A stretch of 64,000 nucleotides of DNA from Mediterranea massiliensis (GCF_900128475.1 NZ_LT635838.1:207803-271802); one strand, 5' to 3'; counted from the stretch's first letter, positions 45,149 to 54,293 are shown. The notes: generated by a model not told the origin, from the sequence alone. Numbers and translations are program-made.

Positions 45149-46000
45149 TTACAACCATTGCTTCACCCGTTCCTCGGTCAGCCTCCACAACTCATCGGCC
45201 TGCTTGTGGTGCAGGTATTTATCGGACAACCGCTTCGGATGGCAGCTGACGTTCAGCGTTCCTGTCCGCTTGCCCGCCTCCTTGTCCAGCAACAGACTGA
45301 CAGCCGTAGCAGCTCCCTGCCGTGGCGTGCGGATGAAGGGACGGAACAAGATGTCTGTCAACGGGTCGAACCACATGTGCATCGTGATGATGTTGGTCGA
45401 AACGATGCCCGGATCGGCTGCATTGACCACAATCCCCCGCTCCTTCACCCGACGGGCAAGTTCTATCGTGAACAGCGTCAAGGCGAGCTTGGTATTGCTA
45501 TAAATGGGAATACGCCAGAAGGCTCCTTTCTTACCTTGAAGGAAGAAATCGGGAAAATCGAGCCGCCCGATGGCATAGGTGCACGACACCATGTTCACCA
45601 CACGGCTTCCCTCACCCATCAGCGGAAGCAACTTACGTGTCAGCAGATAAGGACCTACATAGTTGACGCTGACCGTGCGCTCCAGACCGTCTTCGGTGAT
45701 ATGCCGCCCCGTTTCCATCGTCCCGGCATTGTTCATCAGCAACGCCAAAGGGGTACCCTCCTGCAACAGACGGTCGGCAAAAGCAGCTACCGAAGCCAGC
45801 GAAGCCAGGTCAATGCCCCGCACCTCAATTTCTGCATTCCCAGTGTCCTCAGCCAGCATCCGGCGCTTGGCTTCCGCCTTTGCCGAATCGTAGCAGGCCA
45901 TGATGACACGATAGCCCGCCCGGGCCACCGCACGGGTGATTTCCGTTCCCATGCCTCCGTCGGCCCCCGTAATGACTGCCAGTTTCTTTTCCATATTCAT
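45149..46000 (-). CDS. short-chain dehydrogenase/reductase, probable hydroxysteroid dehydrogenase
   Basis: 283 residues from ATG 46000, which overlaps the previous stop as TGATG. Cofactor loop VITGADGGMGTEI (TGxxxGxG), NNAG strand (LLMNNAGTME) and catalytic YSNTK with upstream Ser (VNMVSCTYAI). The C-terminal part resembles retinol-dehydrogenase-like SDRs. Its operon partners are a steroid 5-alpha-reductase homologue and an Old Yellow Enzyme-type reductase, so a 3-hydroxysteroid dehydrogenase acting on the same A-ring is the best guess. The family alone does not establish the substrate. Confidence 0.8.
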   Translation of the reverse strand: MNMEKKLAVITGADGGMGTEITRAVARAGYRVIMACYDSAKAEAKRRMLAEDTGNAEIEVRGIDLASLASVAAFADRLLQEGTPLALLMNNAGTMETGRHITEDGLERTVSVNYVGPYLLTRKLLPLMGEGSRVVNMVSCTYAIGRLDFPDFFLQGKKGAFWRIPIYSNTKLALTLFTIELARRVKERGIVVNAADPGIVSTNIITMHMWFDPLTDILFRPFIRTPRQGAATAVSLLLDKEAGKRTGTLNVSCHPKRLSDKYLHHKQADELWRLTEERVKQWL

Positions 46001-47223
46001 CACCCCCTGCTTTCTATCCGTTCAATTTCCTTCTTCAGACAAGGTGGCAATTCCTCCTTCAGCCGCTGATGGCAGGCCATGTCGATGGAATACATGCGGG
46101 CAATACAATAGTTGCTGTGCTTGCACGAGCAGCGGGCATTTTCTTCGGCACGCATACGGTTGACAAAGCCCGGCTCGTTGAGCAGGGCACGCCCCATCTG
46201 AACGGCTTCAAAACCATGGTCGAGCACCTCGTCAATCTTCTGCCGCGCTACCAGGCCGCCCACATAGACCAGCGGCATGTCCAGAGCTTCGCGGAACTTC
46301 AAGGCATCCTCCAGGAAATAGGCTTCCTTGAACGGCACGGTGGGTATCATCCACTTGCCGACCATACGCACCCCGTACTTCAGCCACCAGCAGGTCATGT
46401 AGTAGGTCATGGTGCGGATAGGCATCTCTCCACGCATCACGTACATGGGCGCCTTGCTGACAAAACCGCCGCTCAGCACCAGCGCATGGGCACCAGACTG
46501 CTGCAGGCGGCGAGCCACCTGCAACGATTCGTCCAGCTCCATGCCGCCGCGGAAACCGTCGCGCATGTTCATCTTCACCAAGACGGCCATGTCGCTGCCG
46601 GCCGCCTTCATCACCTCGTCCATCACCCTATCCATGAAGCGCATGCGGTTTTCCAGCGAACCGCCGAACTCGTCCCGGCGGTGGTTGGTCGAAGGCGAAA
46701 GGAACTGGCTGATGAGGTAACCATGCCCGGCATGTATCTCGACGGCATCGAAGCCCGATTCACGGGCCAGGTTCACCGCACGTCCATAGGCACGGGCCAT
46801 CTCCGGCAGCTCGTCGGCACGCAGGCCGCGCACGAAGGTCGGCGAATAGAGATTGAAACCGCTGCTGGCCCCTACGGGCGTACAGCCGCAGATGCTCTTG
46901 TGCGACATGTTGCCACAATGCCCCAACTGGATGCTGGCGGCCGCCCCTTCGGCATGCACGGCATCAGTCAGCCGGCGAAGGCCGGGTACAATCTCGGGCC
47001 GCATCCACAACTGGCGGTCAAAGGAAAGGCCGCTGCGGGTGACGGCCGCATAGGCCACCGTCGTCATACCCACACCGCCTGCGGCCACGGAGCGGTGATA
47101 GTCGAGCAGCTGTTCCGAAGGCTTGTTGCCCGGACACATGCTCTCGAAGGCCGCCGAACGGATAGTACGGTTGCGCAGCGTCAGCGGTCCTATGGTTACT
47201 GGAGTAAACAGTTTCGAATTCAT
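46000..47223 (-). CDS. Old Yellow Enzyme-type NADH:flavin oxidoreductase (candidate 5-beta-reductase)
   Basis: 407 residues, a single FMN-binding TIM barrel. N-terminus PVTIGPLTLRNRTIRSAAFE; mid-barrel FDAVEIHAGHGYLISQFLSP and RRDEFGGSLENRMRF, both typical of the OYE/BaiCD group. It lacks the C-terminal flavin/NADH domain of BaiCD but keeps a cysteine-rich tail (ARCSCKHSNYC) that could hold an iron-sulfur cluster or metal. OYE-type enzymes reduce C=C bonds next to a ketone. It starts 22 bp after the 5-alpha-reductase homologue and overlaps the SDR. Confidence 0.85.
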   Translation of the reverse strand: MNSKLFTPVTIGPLTLRNRTIRSAAFESMCPGNKPSEQLLDYHRSVAAGGVGMTTVAYAAVTRSGLSFDRQLWMRPEIVPGLRRLTDAVHAEGAAASIQLGHCGNMSHKSICGCTPVGASSGFNLYSPTFVRGLRADELPEMARAYGRAVNLARESGFDAVEIHAGHGYLISQFLSPSTNHRRDEFGGSLENRMRFMDRVMDEVMKAAGSDMAVLVKMNMRDGFRGGMELDESLQVARRLQQSGAHALVLSGGFVSKAPMYVMRGEMPIRTMTYYMTCWWLKYGVRMVGKWMIPTVPFKEAYFLEDALKFREALDMPLVYVGGLVARQKIDEVLDHGFEAVQMGRALLNEPGFVNRMRAEENARCSCKHSNYCIARMYSIDMACHQRLKEELPPCLKKEIERIESRG

Positions 47224-47245
47224 TTATCTCAATTTATTAAAACGC

Positions 47246-48016
47246 TCAATAGATAAAGGGGATGATTCTCTTTCTGCGGCCCACCGCCTCGTCGCCAAAC
47301 TCCTGCCGGTAGCGTTTGTGGATGGCATCGGCACGAGGCACCAGATTGGCCGCCGTCCACCAGACAAAGACCCATGCGGCAGGCGAAGCGGTCAGTACGG
47401 CAAATCCCGTCCATTCCACCAGCTCGCCGAAGTAATTGCCCGAGGTGACATAACGGTACATGCCACGTGCCGGCAGATAGTGTTTCGTGTCGCCCGGCTT
47501 GCGCAGATGGCGGATCACATGGTCGGAATGCAGGTTGATGCCCATCCCTACGAAGAACAGCAGGATGCCCAAGACCGACTGCGGGCGAAGCAGGAAACTC
47601 CATCCCCCGTCATACAGTCCCTCGGGCGGATACACGAACAGGCCGGTAGCAATCAGCCAGGCATTCAGCACATTGAACACAATGCCCATCCCCATGATGC
47701 TCACCGGCATGCGACTCTTTCCCTTCATCAGCAGGGGGAAGACGAACGAGCGCTGGAAGTAGTGCAACAGAAACAACAGGGCCATCGCCGACTGGGGAGC
47801 TACCATGCCCGCTCCGCTATGCAGCCAGCAGACCAGCATCCCGACAAAGGCCGGTGCCTCCATCAGCACCCACGCCAGCTTGTTGTTGAGCGACAGTCCC
47901 CACGACGCCGTGCGGAACATGCCATAACCCGCCTTGACAAAATAGAGCGACACAAAGACTATGACAGCCACTCCGCTCATCGCCCACAGAAAACTATGAA
48001 ATTGGTACAGAGACAT
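47246..48016 (-). CDS. steroid 5-alpha-reductase family membrane protein
   Basis: 256 residues from ATG 48016 (MSLYQFHSFLWAMSG); the frame extends upstream but crosses a promoter. Six to seven hydrophobic segments, and the family signature at the C-terminus: GINLHSDHVIRHLR, then MYRYVTSGNYFGELVEWTGF (S-x-NY-x-GE-x-x-EW-x-G), ending RRKRIIPFIY. Relatives reduce the delta-4 double bond of 3-ketosteroids with NAD(P)H in the inner membrane. It is the first gene of the three-gene operon with the OYE and SDR. Confidence 0.85.
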   Translation of the reverse strand: MSLYQFHSFLWAMSGVAVIVFVSLYFVKAGYGMFRTASWGLSLNNKLAWVLMEAPAFVGMLVCWLHSGAGMVAPQSAMALLFLLHYFQRSFVFPLLMKGKSRMPVSIMGMGIVFNVLNAWLIATGLFVYPPEGLYDGGWSFLLRPQSVLGILLFFVGMGINLHSDHVIRHLRKPGDTKHYLPARGMYRYVTSGNYFGELVEWTGFAVLTASPAAWVFVWWTAANLVPRADAIHKRYRQEFGDEAVGRRKRIIPFIY

Positions 48017-48038
48017 AAACCTTTCGTTTTTAACGAGG

Positions 48039-48046
48039 CAAAGATA
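48039..48046 (-). promoter_or_regulatory. -7 box for the steroid-reductase operon
   Basis: Perfect TATCTTTG on the minus strand; expected start point near 48032, giving a ~16-nt leader to ATG 48016. No clear -33 TTTG at the usual distance. It excludes the longer upstream open frame as translated sequence. Confidence 0.6.
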
Positions 48047-48125
48047 GAGAAAAACTCTGAAAGGCCACAGCGTTTTCTGCAACAAAACACACACAAGTTC
48101 CGTCAGAATGCCTACCTTTGCCCTC

Positions 48126-50030
48126 ATGAAACAGGAAAAAGAGACAAACAGCCCCAGCCTGCACCTCCAGCAACAGCAGTTGCTGCTACGCATGGAGTAC
48201 GAATACGAGAAGGAAGAGTTCCGCCGGCAGACGGAAACCATGGGTGTGGCACGCAAGGTGAAGCGCGGCATGTGCTGGTTTCCCGTCACCACCGGGCGCA
48301 GTTACTACAACTCGCTGAACCAGCTGGTGCTGGAGGTGACCCGTACCGAAGATACCGACATCGAACACAACTTCGAGTACGGACGGCCCGTCTGCTTTTT
48401 CCGACAGACGGCAGACGGCAGCCTCAGCTACTACAACTTCCAGGGTACCGTCAGCTATGCCGACGAGACCCGTATGGTGGTAGTGATGCCCGGCGCCGGT
48501 GCCATCCTCGACGTACAGGCAGCCGACCGGCTGGGCGTGCAGCTCTACTTCGACGAAACCAGCTACCGCACGATGTTCGAAGCGCTGGCCGACGTGCTCC
48601 GCGCCAAGGGCAACCGGCTGGCCGAACTGCGCGACACGCTGCTGGGCACCCTGAAGCCCGGCTTCCGCGAACTCTACCCCGTCCGCTTCCCCTGGCTGAA
48701 CTCCACGCAGGAGTCGGCCGTCAACAAGGTGCTCTGTACCCGTGACGTAGCCATTGTCCACGGCCCTCCCGGCACGGGCAAAACCACCACACTGGTCGAA
48801 GCCATCTACGAAACGCTACACCGCGAGCCGCAGGTGCTGGTATGCGCGCAGAGCAACACGGCCGTCGACTGGATTTCGGAGAAGCTCGTGGACCGCGGCG
48901 TCAGCGTGCTGCGCATCGGCAACCCAACGCGTGTCAACGACAAAATGCTGTCCTTCACCTACGAACGCCGCTTCGAGTCACATCCCGCCTACCCCGAACT
49001 GTGGAGCATCCGCAAGGAACTGCGCCAACTGCACGGCAAGGCCCGTCGCGGCACTTACGAGGAACGCGAAGGCGTGCGCAGCCGCATGTCCCGCCTGCGC
49101 GACCGTGCCACAGCCCTGGAAGTACAGATCAACGCCGACCTCTTCGACTCGGCCCACGTCATCGCCTCCACCCTCGTCAGCAGCAACCACCGTGTGCTGG
49201 CCGGCCGACGCTTCGGCACCCTCTTTATAGACGAGGCGGCACAGGCCCTCGAAGCTGCCTGCTGGATAGCCATCCGCAAGGCCGACCGCGTGGTGCTGGC
49301 AGGCGACCACCAGCAACTGCCGCCCACCATCAAGTGCTACGATGCGGCACGTAGCGGACTGGAGCGTACACTGATGGAGACCGTCGTGACCCGCAAGCCC
49401 GAGACCGTCTCGCTGCTCACCACCCAATACCGCATGAACGAAGCCATCATGCGCTTCTCGTCCGACTGGTTCTACGGCGGGCAGCTGCAGGCCGCCCCCG
49501 AAGTGCGCCATCGCGGCATCCTCGACTGGGACACTCCCATCTCGTGGATTGACACGTCGGAAATGGATTTCAAGGAAGAGTTCGTGGGCGAGAGTTTCGG
49601 CCGCATCAACCGCCAGGAGGCCGACCTGCTGCTCAGCGAGCTGGAGAAATACATTGCCCGCATCGGCGGACAGCGCATTCTGGACGAGCGCATCGACTTC
49701 GGCCTCATCTCGCCCTACAAGGCACAGGTGCAATACCTGCGCGGCAAGCTCCGCGGCAGTGCCGCCCTGCGTCCCTACCGCCACCTAATGACGGTCAACA
49801 CGGTCGACGGTTTCCAAGGTCAGGAGCGCGATGTCATCTTCATCAGCCTCGTCCGCGCCAACGACGAAGGCCAGATAGGTTTCCTCGGCGACCTGCGCCG
49901 CATGAACGTAGCCATGACCCGTGCCCGCATGAAGCTCGTCATTCTGGGCGATGCTGCCACGCTGGGACGGCATGCCTTCTATCGGAAGCTGCTGGAGCAC
50001 ATCCGCGAACTGGCCTCCCCCTCTGCATGA
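48126..50030 (+). CDS. SF1B DNA/RNA helicase (IGHMBP2/DNA2-like)
   Basis: 634 residues. An N-terminal beta-barrel-containing region (about 1-190), then motif I GPPGTGKTTTLVEA near 213, motif Ia VLVCAQSNTAVDWISEKL, motif II DEAAQALEAA near 368, motif III GDHQQLPPTI, motif IV TQYRMNEAIM, motif V NTVDGFQGQERDVI and motif VI RRMNVAMTRARMKLV. A complete, probably active helicase. The start codon at 48126 is only 5 nt after a TACCTTTG box (48113-48120), so the mRNA may be nearly leaderless. Confidence 0.9.
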   Translation: MKQEKETNSPSLHLQQQQLLLRMEYEYEKEEFRRQTETMGVARKVKRGMCWFPVTTGRSYYNSLNQLVLEVTRTEDTDIEHNFEYGRPVCFFRQTADGSLSYYNFQGTVSYADETRMVVVMPGAGAILDVQAADRLGVQLYFDETSYRTMFEALADVLRAKGNRLAELRDTLLGTLKPGFRELYPVRFPWLNSTQESAVNKVLCTRDVAIVHGPPGTGKTTTLVEAIYETLHREPQVLVCAQSNTAVDWISEKLVDRGVSVLRIGNPTRVNDKMLSFTYERRFESHPAYPELWSIRKELRQLHGKARRGTYEEREGVRSRMSRLRDRATALEVQINADLFDSAHVIASTLVSSNHRVLAGRRFGTLFIDEAAQALEAACWIAIRKADRVVLAGDHQQLPPTIKCYDAARSGLERTLMETVVTRKPETVSLLTTQYRMNEAIMRFSSDWFYGGQLQAAPEVRHRGILDWDTPISWIDTSEMDFKEEFVGESFGRINRQEADLLLSELEKYIARIGGQRILDERIDFGLISPYKAQVQYLRGKLRGSAALRPYRHLMTVNTVDGFQGQERDVIFISLVRANDEGQIGFLGDLRRMNVAMTRARMKLVILGDAATLGRHAFYRKLLEHIRELASPSA

Positions 50031-50047
50031 TGTTGGATTGTCGCCCC

Positions 50048-50101
50048 GCAAAAGGTAGGATGTTTTGCCCCAAAACAAGTCCAAATATCCAGCAAAACAA
50101 T
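50048..50101. repeat. 22-bp-spaced repeat, weak
   Basis: The motif (g/c)caaaa recurs at 50048, 50070 and 50092, 22 bp apart; the first unit is framed by gcaaaa and ttttgc, giving dyad symmetry. A related degenerate unit (ggattgtcgcccc) may precede it at 50032. Located between convergent helicase and ilvC genes. Confidence 0.5.
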
Positions 50102-50106
50102 TAAAA

Positions 50107-50149
50107 AAGGGAGCGCACCGCCGTGCCAAGCACGTCGATACGCTCCCTT
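50107..50149 (-). terminator. intrinsic terminator of the ilv operon
   Basis: On the minus strand aagggagcg pairs with cgctccctt, with an inner hairpin cgtgc-ttg-gcacg, followed by a run of T (complement of aaaaaa at 50103-50108). It lies 27 bp after the ilvC stop. Confidence 0.85.
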
Positions 50150-50175
50150 ATAACTTCTTCAATCAGACAGATTGA

Positions 50176-51219
50176 TTAGTTGTTCTCGGGACGGAGCTTG
50201 CGGACAGTAACGGCTGTCTGCCACATTTCGCTGTCGCGCAAAGCCCTCAATTCGGCATTCAGTTTCTCACGATAATCGGGCTGAGAGTTGCTGTCGATAG
50301 AAATCTGTGCTTCGTTACCGCTCTTCACACTCTCATACAGCTTCTGCATAACGGGCTTGATGGCGTCGTGAAACGGGCCCATCCAGTCGAGGGCACCACG
50401 CTGGGCGGTAGTAGAGCAGTTGGCATACATCCAGTCCATACCGTTCTTGGCAAAGAGAGGCATCAGCGACTGAGTCAACTCCTCAACGGTTTCATTGAAA
50501 GCCTCGGAAGGCGTGTGGCCGTTCTCACGGAGCACTTCGTACTGAGCCAGCAACAGACCCTGGATAGCACCCATCAGCGAACCGCGCTCGCCGGTCAGGT
50601 CGGAATAAACCTCGCGCTTGAAAGTCGTTTCGAACAGGTAACCGGAACCGATACCGATACCGATGGCCAGCGTGCGGTCTTTGGCACGACCCGTTGCATC
50701 CTGGTAAACGGCATACGAGCTGTTCAGTCCGCGGCCCTCGAGAAACATCGTACGCAGCGACGTACCCGAACCCTTGGGAGCTACCATGATGACATCTATA
50801 TCAGCAGGAGGGATGATGTGAGTGCGTTCCTTATACGTAATAGCGAAACCATGAGAGAAGTACAGAGCCTTGCCCGGAGTCAGGTACTGCTTGATCTTGG
50901 GCCATACGGCAATCTGGGCAGCATCGGACAGCAACATGCAGACGATGGTACCCTTCTGTGCAGCCTCTTCGAGCGAGAAGAGTGTTTCGCCCGGCTTCCA
51001 ACCGTCGGCCACAGCCTTTTCGTAAGTTTTGCCCTGACGCTGGCCAACGATAACGTTGAAGCCGTTGTCGCGCAGGTTGCAAGCCTGGCCGGGACCCTGT
51101 ACGCCGTAACCCAGAACGGCAATTACTTCATCTTTCAAGATTTCACGTGCTTTTTCAAGAGGAAACTCTTCGCGGGTCATCACATTCTCGATGACACCGC
51201 CAAAATTCATTTGTGCCAT
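50176..51219 (-). CDS. ilvC: ketol-acid reductoisomerase
   Basis: 347 residues, class I length. Rossmann loop LGYGVQGPGQACNLRDNG and VGQRQGKTYEKA (cofactor-choice loop), VMVAPKGSGTSLRTMF and the knotted C-terminal domain with the metal ligands in GERGSLMGAIQGLLLAQYE and SEAFNETVEELTQSLMPL. Converts 2-acetolactate to the dihydroxy acid in valine, leucine and isoleucine synthesis. Last gene of the operon. Confidence 0.96.
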   Translation of the reverse strand: MAQMNFGGVIENVMTREEFPLEKAREILKDEVIAVLGYGVQGPGQACNLRDNGFNVIVGQRQGKTYEKAVADGWKPGETLFSLEEAAQKGTIVCMLLSDAAQIAVWPKIKQYLTPGKALYFSHGFAITYKERTHIIPPADIDVIMVAPKGSGTSLRTMFLEGRGLNSSYAVYQDATGRAKDRTLAIGIGIGSGYLFETTFKREVYSDLTGERGSLMGAIQGLLLAQYEVLRENGHTPSEAFNETVEELTQSLMPLFAKNGMDWMYANCSTTAQRGALDWMGPFHDAIKPVMQKLYESVKSGNEAQISIDSNSQPDYREKLNAELRALRDSEMWQTAVTVRKLRPENN

Positions 51220-51270
51220 TTTGTTTTAGTTTTTTTATTTGTGGCTTTCGCCTGGTTAATATATTGTTCG

Positions 51271-52014
51271 TTATTCAAAAATCACTTTGGCCCGGCAGAC
51301 CGTCTCGCTGCCGTTCTTTTTCACCTCTACGCCGTAGACGCCATTCCCGTCGTCATCGAGGAAGAAGGAAAGCTCGTCACCGAAATAGCTCTCGGCCACG
51401 TAGGCCATCTCGAAACGGCGGATGCGCTGCGTCCGATACTTCTCCAGCGGGAAGAGGTCGAGGATGTGTTCAATGTAGCGGATGCTGTTCACATGGCCGT
51501 TGATGTCGATGTCGCTGTACTTGGCCGTAAGCGAAGCGACCGGCTCGGTAGCCTGCACCTTGATGCGCGAAGGCTTCTCGATGGGACAAGGCTCGTCGCA
51601 CACGTAGTTTACGATATCGCCATCGTTGATGGCCAGCAGGTCGATGGGCTTGCGTGTCTGCATGCTGATCATCGCCCACACGGAACGTGCATAACCTATC
51701 TTGCGCCCGTCCTTGTCGAGGATGGCAAAGTTACGGTCGGTAAAGAGACGGTAGACGTTCTCCACCCATGTCTGTACAGAGAAGGTCTCGTACTGCAAGG
51801 GCATCTCGTCCATGTCGATAGCCAGACGGGACAATACCCACGTATAGTTTTCCTCGTTCAGCTCGGCCATGCCGAAACCACGTTCGGTGGCGTGAAAGCC
51901 CGCGCAGTTGAGCAGGTGGTTGCCCAGCACCCCCAGCGTCAGCCGTCCGGTAAAGTCTACATGGAAAGGCTCGGCCACGAAGTTATAGGTCCCGATTTTA
52001 TTGTTTTCAGTCAT
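51271..52014 (-). CDS. acyl-ACP thioesterase (FatA-like double hot-dog)
   Basis: 247 residues. The N-terminal hot dog starts YNFVAEPFHVDFTGRLTLG; the C-terminal hot dog carries DIDINGHVNSIRYIEHIL, the N-x-H active-site segment of acyl-ACP thioesterases. It releases fatty acids from ACP. It overlaps ilvN by 8 bp and precedes ilvC, so it is tied to branched-chain amino acid synthesis; a link to branched-chain fatty acid metabolism is inference. Confidence 0.85.
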   Translation of the reverse strand: MTENNKIGTYNFVAEPFHVDFTGRLTLGVLGNHLLNCAGFHATERGFGMAELNEENYTWVLSRLAIDMDEMPLQYETFSVQTWVENVYRLFTDRNFAILDKDGRKIGYARSVWAMISMQTRKPIDLLAINDGDIVNYVCDEPCPIEKPSRIKVQATEPVASLTAKYSDIDINGHVNSIRYIEHILDLFPLEKYRTQRIRRFEMAYVAESYFGDELSFFLDDDGNGVYGVEVKKNGSETVCRAKVIFE

Positions 52015-52576
52015 TGTCTTTTTCCTTTTTACTTTTCAGATATTTTGCCTTGCGTTCAGCCAGGTACTCGTTGACACGCTCGAAGCAGCTGGTAGTGATA
52101 GCCACCCGGCCCGAGCGGACAAACTGAAGCACACAGCCGAAGGCTTGAAGCTCCTGATAAAGGTGGGTGATGTCGTCGCTCACGCCGTTCATCTCGACAA
52201 TGGAAAAGACGGGATTCACCTCGACGATGCGGGCGTGGTTCTTGCGGATCACCTTCGACACCTCAGGCGTCTGCTCCAGCGCTGGAGTCGTTATCTTATA
52301 GAGGGCAATCTCATGTTGGTAAATCTCGTCGTCGGTGAAGTAGTGGGCCTGCAATACATCAATCTTCTTGGTAATCTGTTTCACCACTTTCTCGATGGTG
52401 TCCTTGTCCGTCCAGGCAGTGATGGTATACTTGTGTACGCCCTGGATGGAAGAGGCAGACACGTTCAGACTCTCGATGTTGATCTGCCGGCGGGTAAACA
52501 CGGCCGTCACCTGATTGAGCAGGCCGGCAATGTTCTCCGAGTGGACGATAATGGTATATAATGTCTTGTCAGTCAT
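52007..52576 (-). CDS. ilvN: acetolactate synthase small (regulatory) subunit
   Basis: 189 residues. ACT domain YTIIVHSENIAGLLNQVTAV with RRQINIESLNVSAS, the valine feedback region, then a C-terminal domain NHARIVEVNPVFSIVEMN. It activates IlvB and confers feedback control. It follows ilvB by 13 bp and overlaps the thioesterase gene. Confidence 0.93.
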   Translation of the reverse strand: MTDKTLYTIIVHSENIAGLLNQVTAVFTRRQINIESLNVSASSIQGVHKYTITAWTDKDTIEKVVKQITKKIDVLQAHYFTDDEIYQHEIALYKITTPALEQTPEVSKVIRKNHARIVEVNPVFSIVEMNGVSDDITHLYQELQAFGCVLQFVRSGRVAITTSCFERVNEYLAERKAKYLKSKKEKDND

Positions 52577-52589
52577 AATCCGATTTCAT

Positions 52590-54293
52590 TTAGCATTCCA
52601 AAAGCATCTGGTTCACCGAACCGCCCGGAGGCGTCATCGGCATCACATTTCCTTCTTCCTCCACACAGGCCTCGAGCAGGAAGGGACCGTCCGTGGCCAG
52701 CATCTCGCGAATGGCATCGGCCAGCTCCGCACGTTCCATGACGCGGCGCGAGGGAATACCGTAGGCGGAGGCTATCTGCATGTAGTCGGGGTTCAGCATG
52801 GGTGTGAACGAATAGCGGCGGTTGAAGAACATGGCCTGCCATTGTCGGACGTTGCCCAGGTAGTTGTTGTTGAGCAATATCATCTTGACGGGCGCCTTCT
52901 GCTCCATCACCGTGCCCAGTTCCTGCAGGTTCATCTGCAGGCCGCCGTCGCCCATGAAGACGCAGACGGTGCGGTCGGGACGGCCAAAGGTGGCTCCGAT
53001 GGCAGCAGGCAGGCCGAAGCCCATCGTACCCAGTCCGCCGGAAGTAACGATGCTGCGCTCGCGGGTGTACTTGAAGTAGCGGGCAGAGAGCATCTGGTTC
53101 TGTCCGACATCGGTCACCAGGATGGCATCGTTGCCGGTGGCTTCGCTCACAGCACGGGCCACCTCGCCCATGCTCAGTTCGCGGCCGCTGCGATACAGCT
53201 CGGGACGGATCACTTTCTCTTCCTCCACTTCCTCGTAGGTGCGGAAGCTGTCGAGCCATTCCTTATGGGCAGCAGGCTTCAGCAACTCGGTCACGGCAGG
53301 GAGCGTCTGCTTGCAGTCGCCCAGCACGGCAACGTCGGTCTTGATGTTCTTGTCTATCTCAGCGGGGTCGATGTCGAAATGAATAATCTTGGCCTGCGGG
53401 GCGTAAGTAGCTACATTGCCCGTCACACGGTCGTCAAAGCGCATACCCACGGCTATCAACACGTCGCACTTGTTGGTATTGATGTTCGGCCCCAGATTGC
53501 CGTGCATGCCCAGCATTCCCTTGTTCAGCGGATGGTCGGTGGGAAGTGCCGAAAGTCCCAGCAGGGTACGTCCGGCAGGCAGTTCGGCCTTCTCGATGAA
53601 GGCACGGAGCTCGGCCTGGGCATTGCCCAGTTCGACACCCTGCCCCACAAGTACCAGCGGGCGTTCGGCGGCATTGATAAGGTCGGCCGCTTCGCGGATG
53701 GCTTCCTCATCCATGTCGGGTACGGGCTGGTAGCTGCGGATGAAGTCGACCGTCACCGGCGCATACTCCATCTTGTCCACCTGCGCGTTCTTGGCGAAGT
53801 CGAGTACCACCGGTCCCGGACGTCCGCTGCGGGCGATGTAGAAGGCCCGTGCTACAGCCCAGGGAACATCCTCGGCCCTACGAATCTGATAACTCCACTT
53901 GGTGATGGGCTGTGTGATGCCCACGAGGTCCACTTCCTGAAAGGCATCCGTACCGAGGAATCCTGTGCCCACCTGTCCGGCAATGACAACGATGGGGGTA
54001 CTATCTATCATGGCATCGGCAATGCCGGTAATGGTATTGGTGGCACCCGGCCCGCTCGTCACGAGGCAGACACCCACCTGTCCCGACACACGGGCAAAGC
54101 CCTGTGCGGCATGGGCAGCTCCCTGTTCGTGGCGTACCAGGATGTGGTTCAACGTCTGCCGATGGTCGTATAAGGCATCGAACACCGGCATGATGCTGCC
54201 CCCCGGATAACCGAATATCGTCTTTACCCCTTCGTGTTCCAAAGAACGCATCAGGGCTTCTGCGCCTGTAATTGTATCTTTCATTTCTTTCAT
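52590..54293 (-). CDS. ilvB: acetolactate synthase large subunit
   Basis: 567 residues from ATG 54293 (MKEMKDTITGAEALMRSL); ATG 54284 is also possible, while the longer frame from 54368 reads through a palindromic repeat and is rejected. ThDP and FAD elements: IFGYPGGSIMPVFDALYD with the catalytic Glu region following, GPGATNTITGIADA, and the Mg-ThDP motif GDGGLQMNLQELGTV followed by NNNYLGNVRQWQ. Condenses pyruvate with pyruvate or 2-oxobutyrate. Confidence 0.95.
   Translation of the reverse strand: MKEMKDTITGAEALMRSLEHEGVKTIFGYPGGSIMPVFDALYDHRQTLNHILVRHEQGAAHAAQGFARVSGQVGVCLVTSGPGATNTITGIADAMIDSTPIVVIAGQVGTGFLGTDAFQEVDLVGITQPITKWSYQIRRAEDVPWAVARAFYIARSGRPGPVVLDFAKNAQVDKMEYAPVTVDFIRSYQPVPDMDEEAIREAADLINAAERPLVLVGQGVELGNAQAELRAFIEKAELPAGRTLLGLSALPTDHPLNKGMLGMHGNLGPNINTNKCDVLIAVGMRFDDRVTGNVATYAPQAKIIHFDIDPAEIDKNIKTDVAVLGDCKQTLPAVTELLKPAAHKEWLDSFRTYEEVEEEKVIRPELYRSGRELSMGEVARAVSEATGNDAILVTDVGQNQMLSARYFKYTRERSIVTSGGLGTMGFGLPAAIGATFGRPDRTVCVFMGDGGLQMNLQELGTVMEQKAPVKMILLNNNYLGNVRQWQAMFFNRRYSFTPMLNPDYMQIASAYGIPSRRVMERAELADAIREMLATDGPFLLEACVEEEGNVMPMTPPGGSVNQMLLEC

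Noticed and set aside
47246-48292. 92-residue N-terminal extension of the 5-alpha-reductase homologue
   Set aside because: Its sequence lies upstream of a TATCTTTG box and inside the divergent helicase gene.
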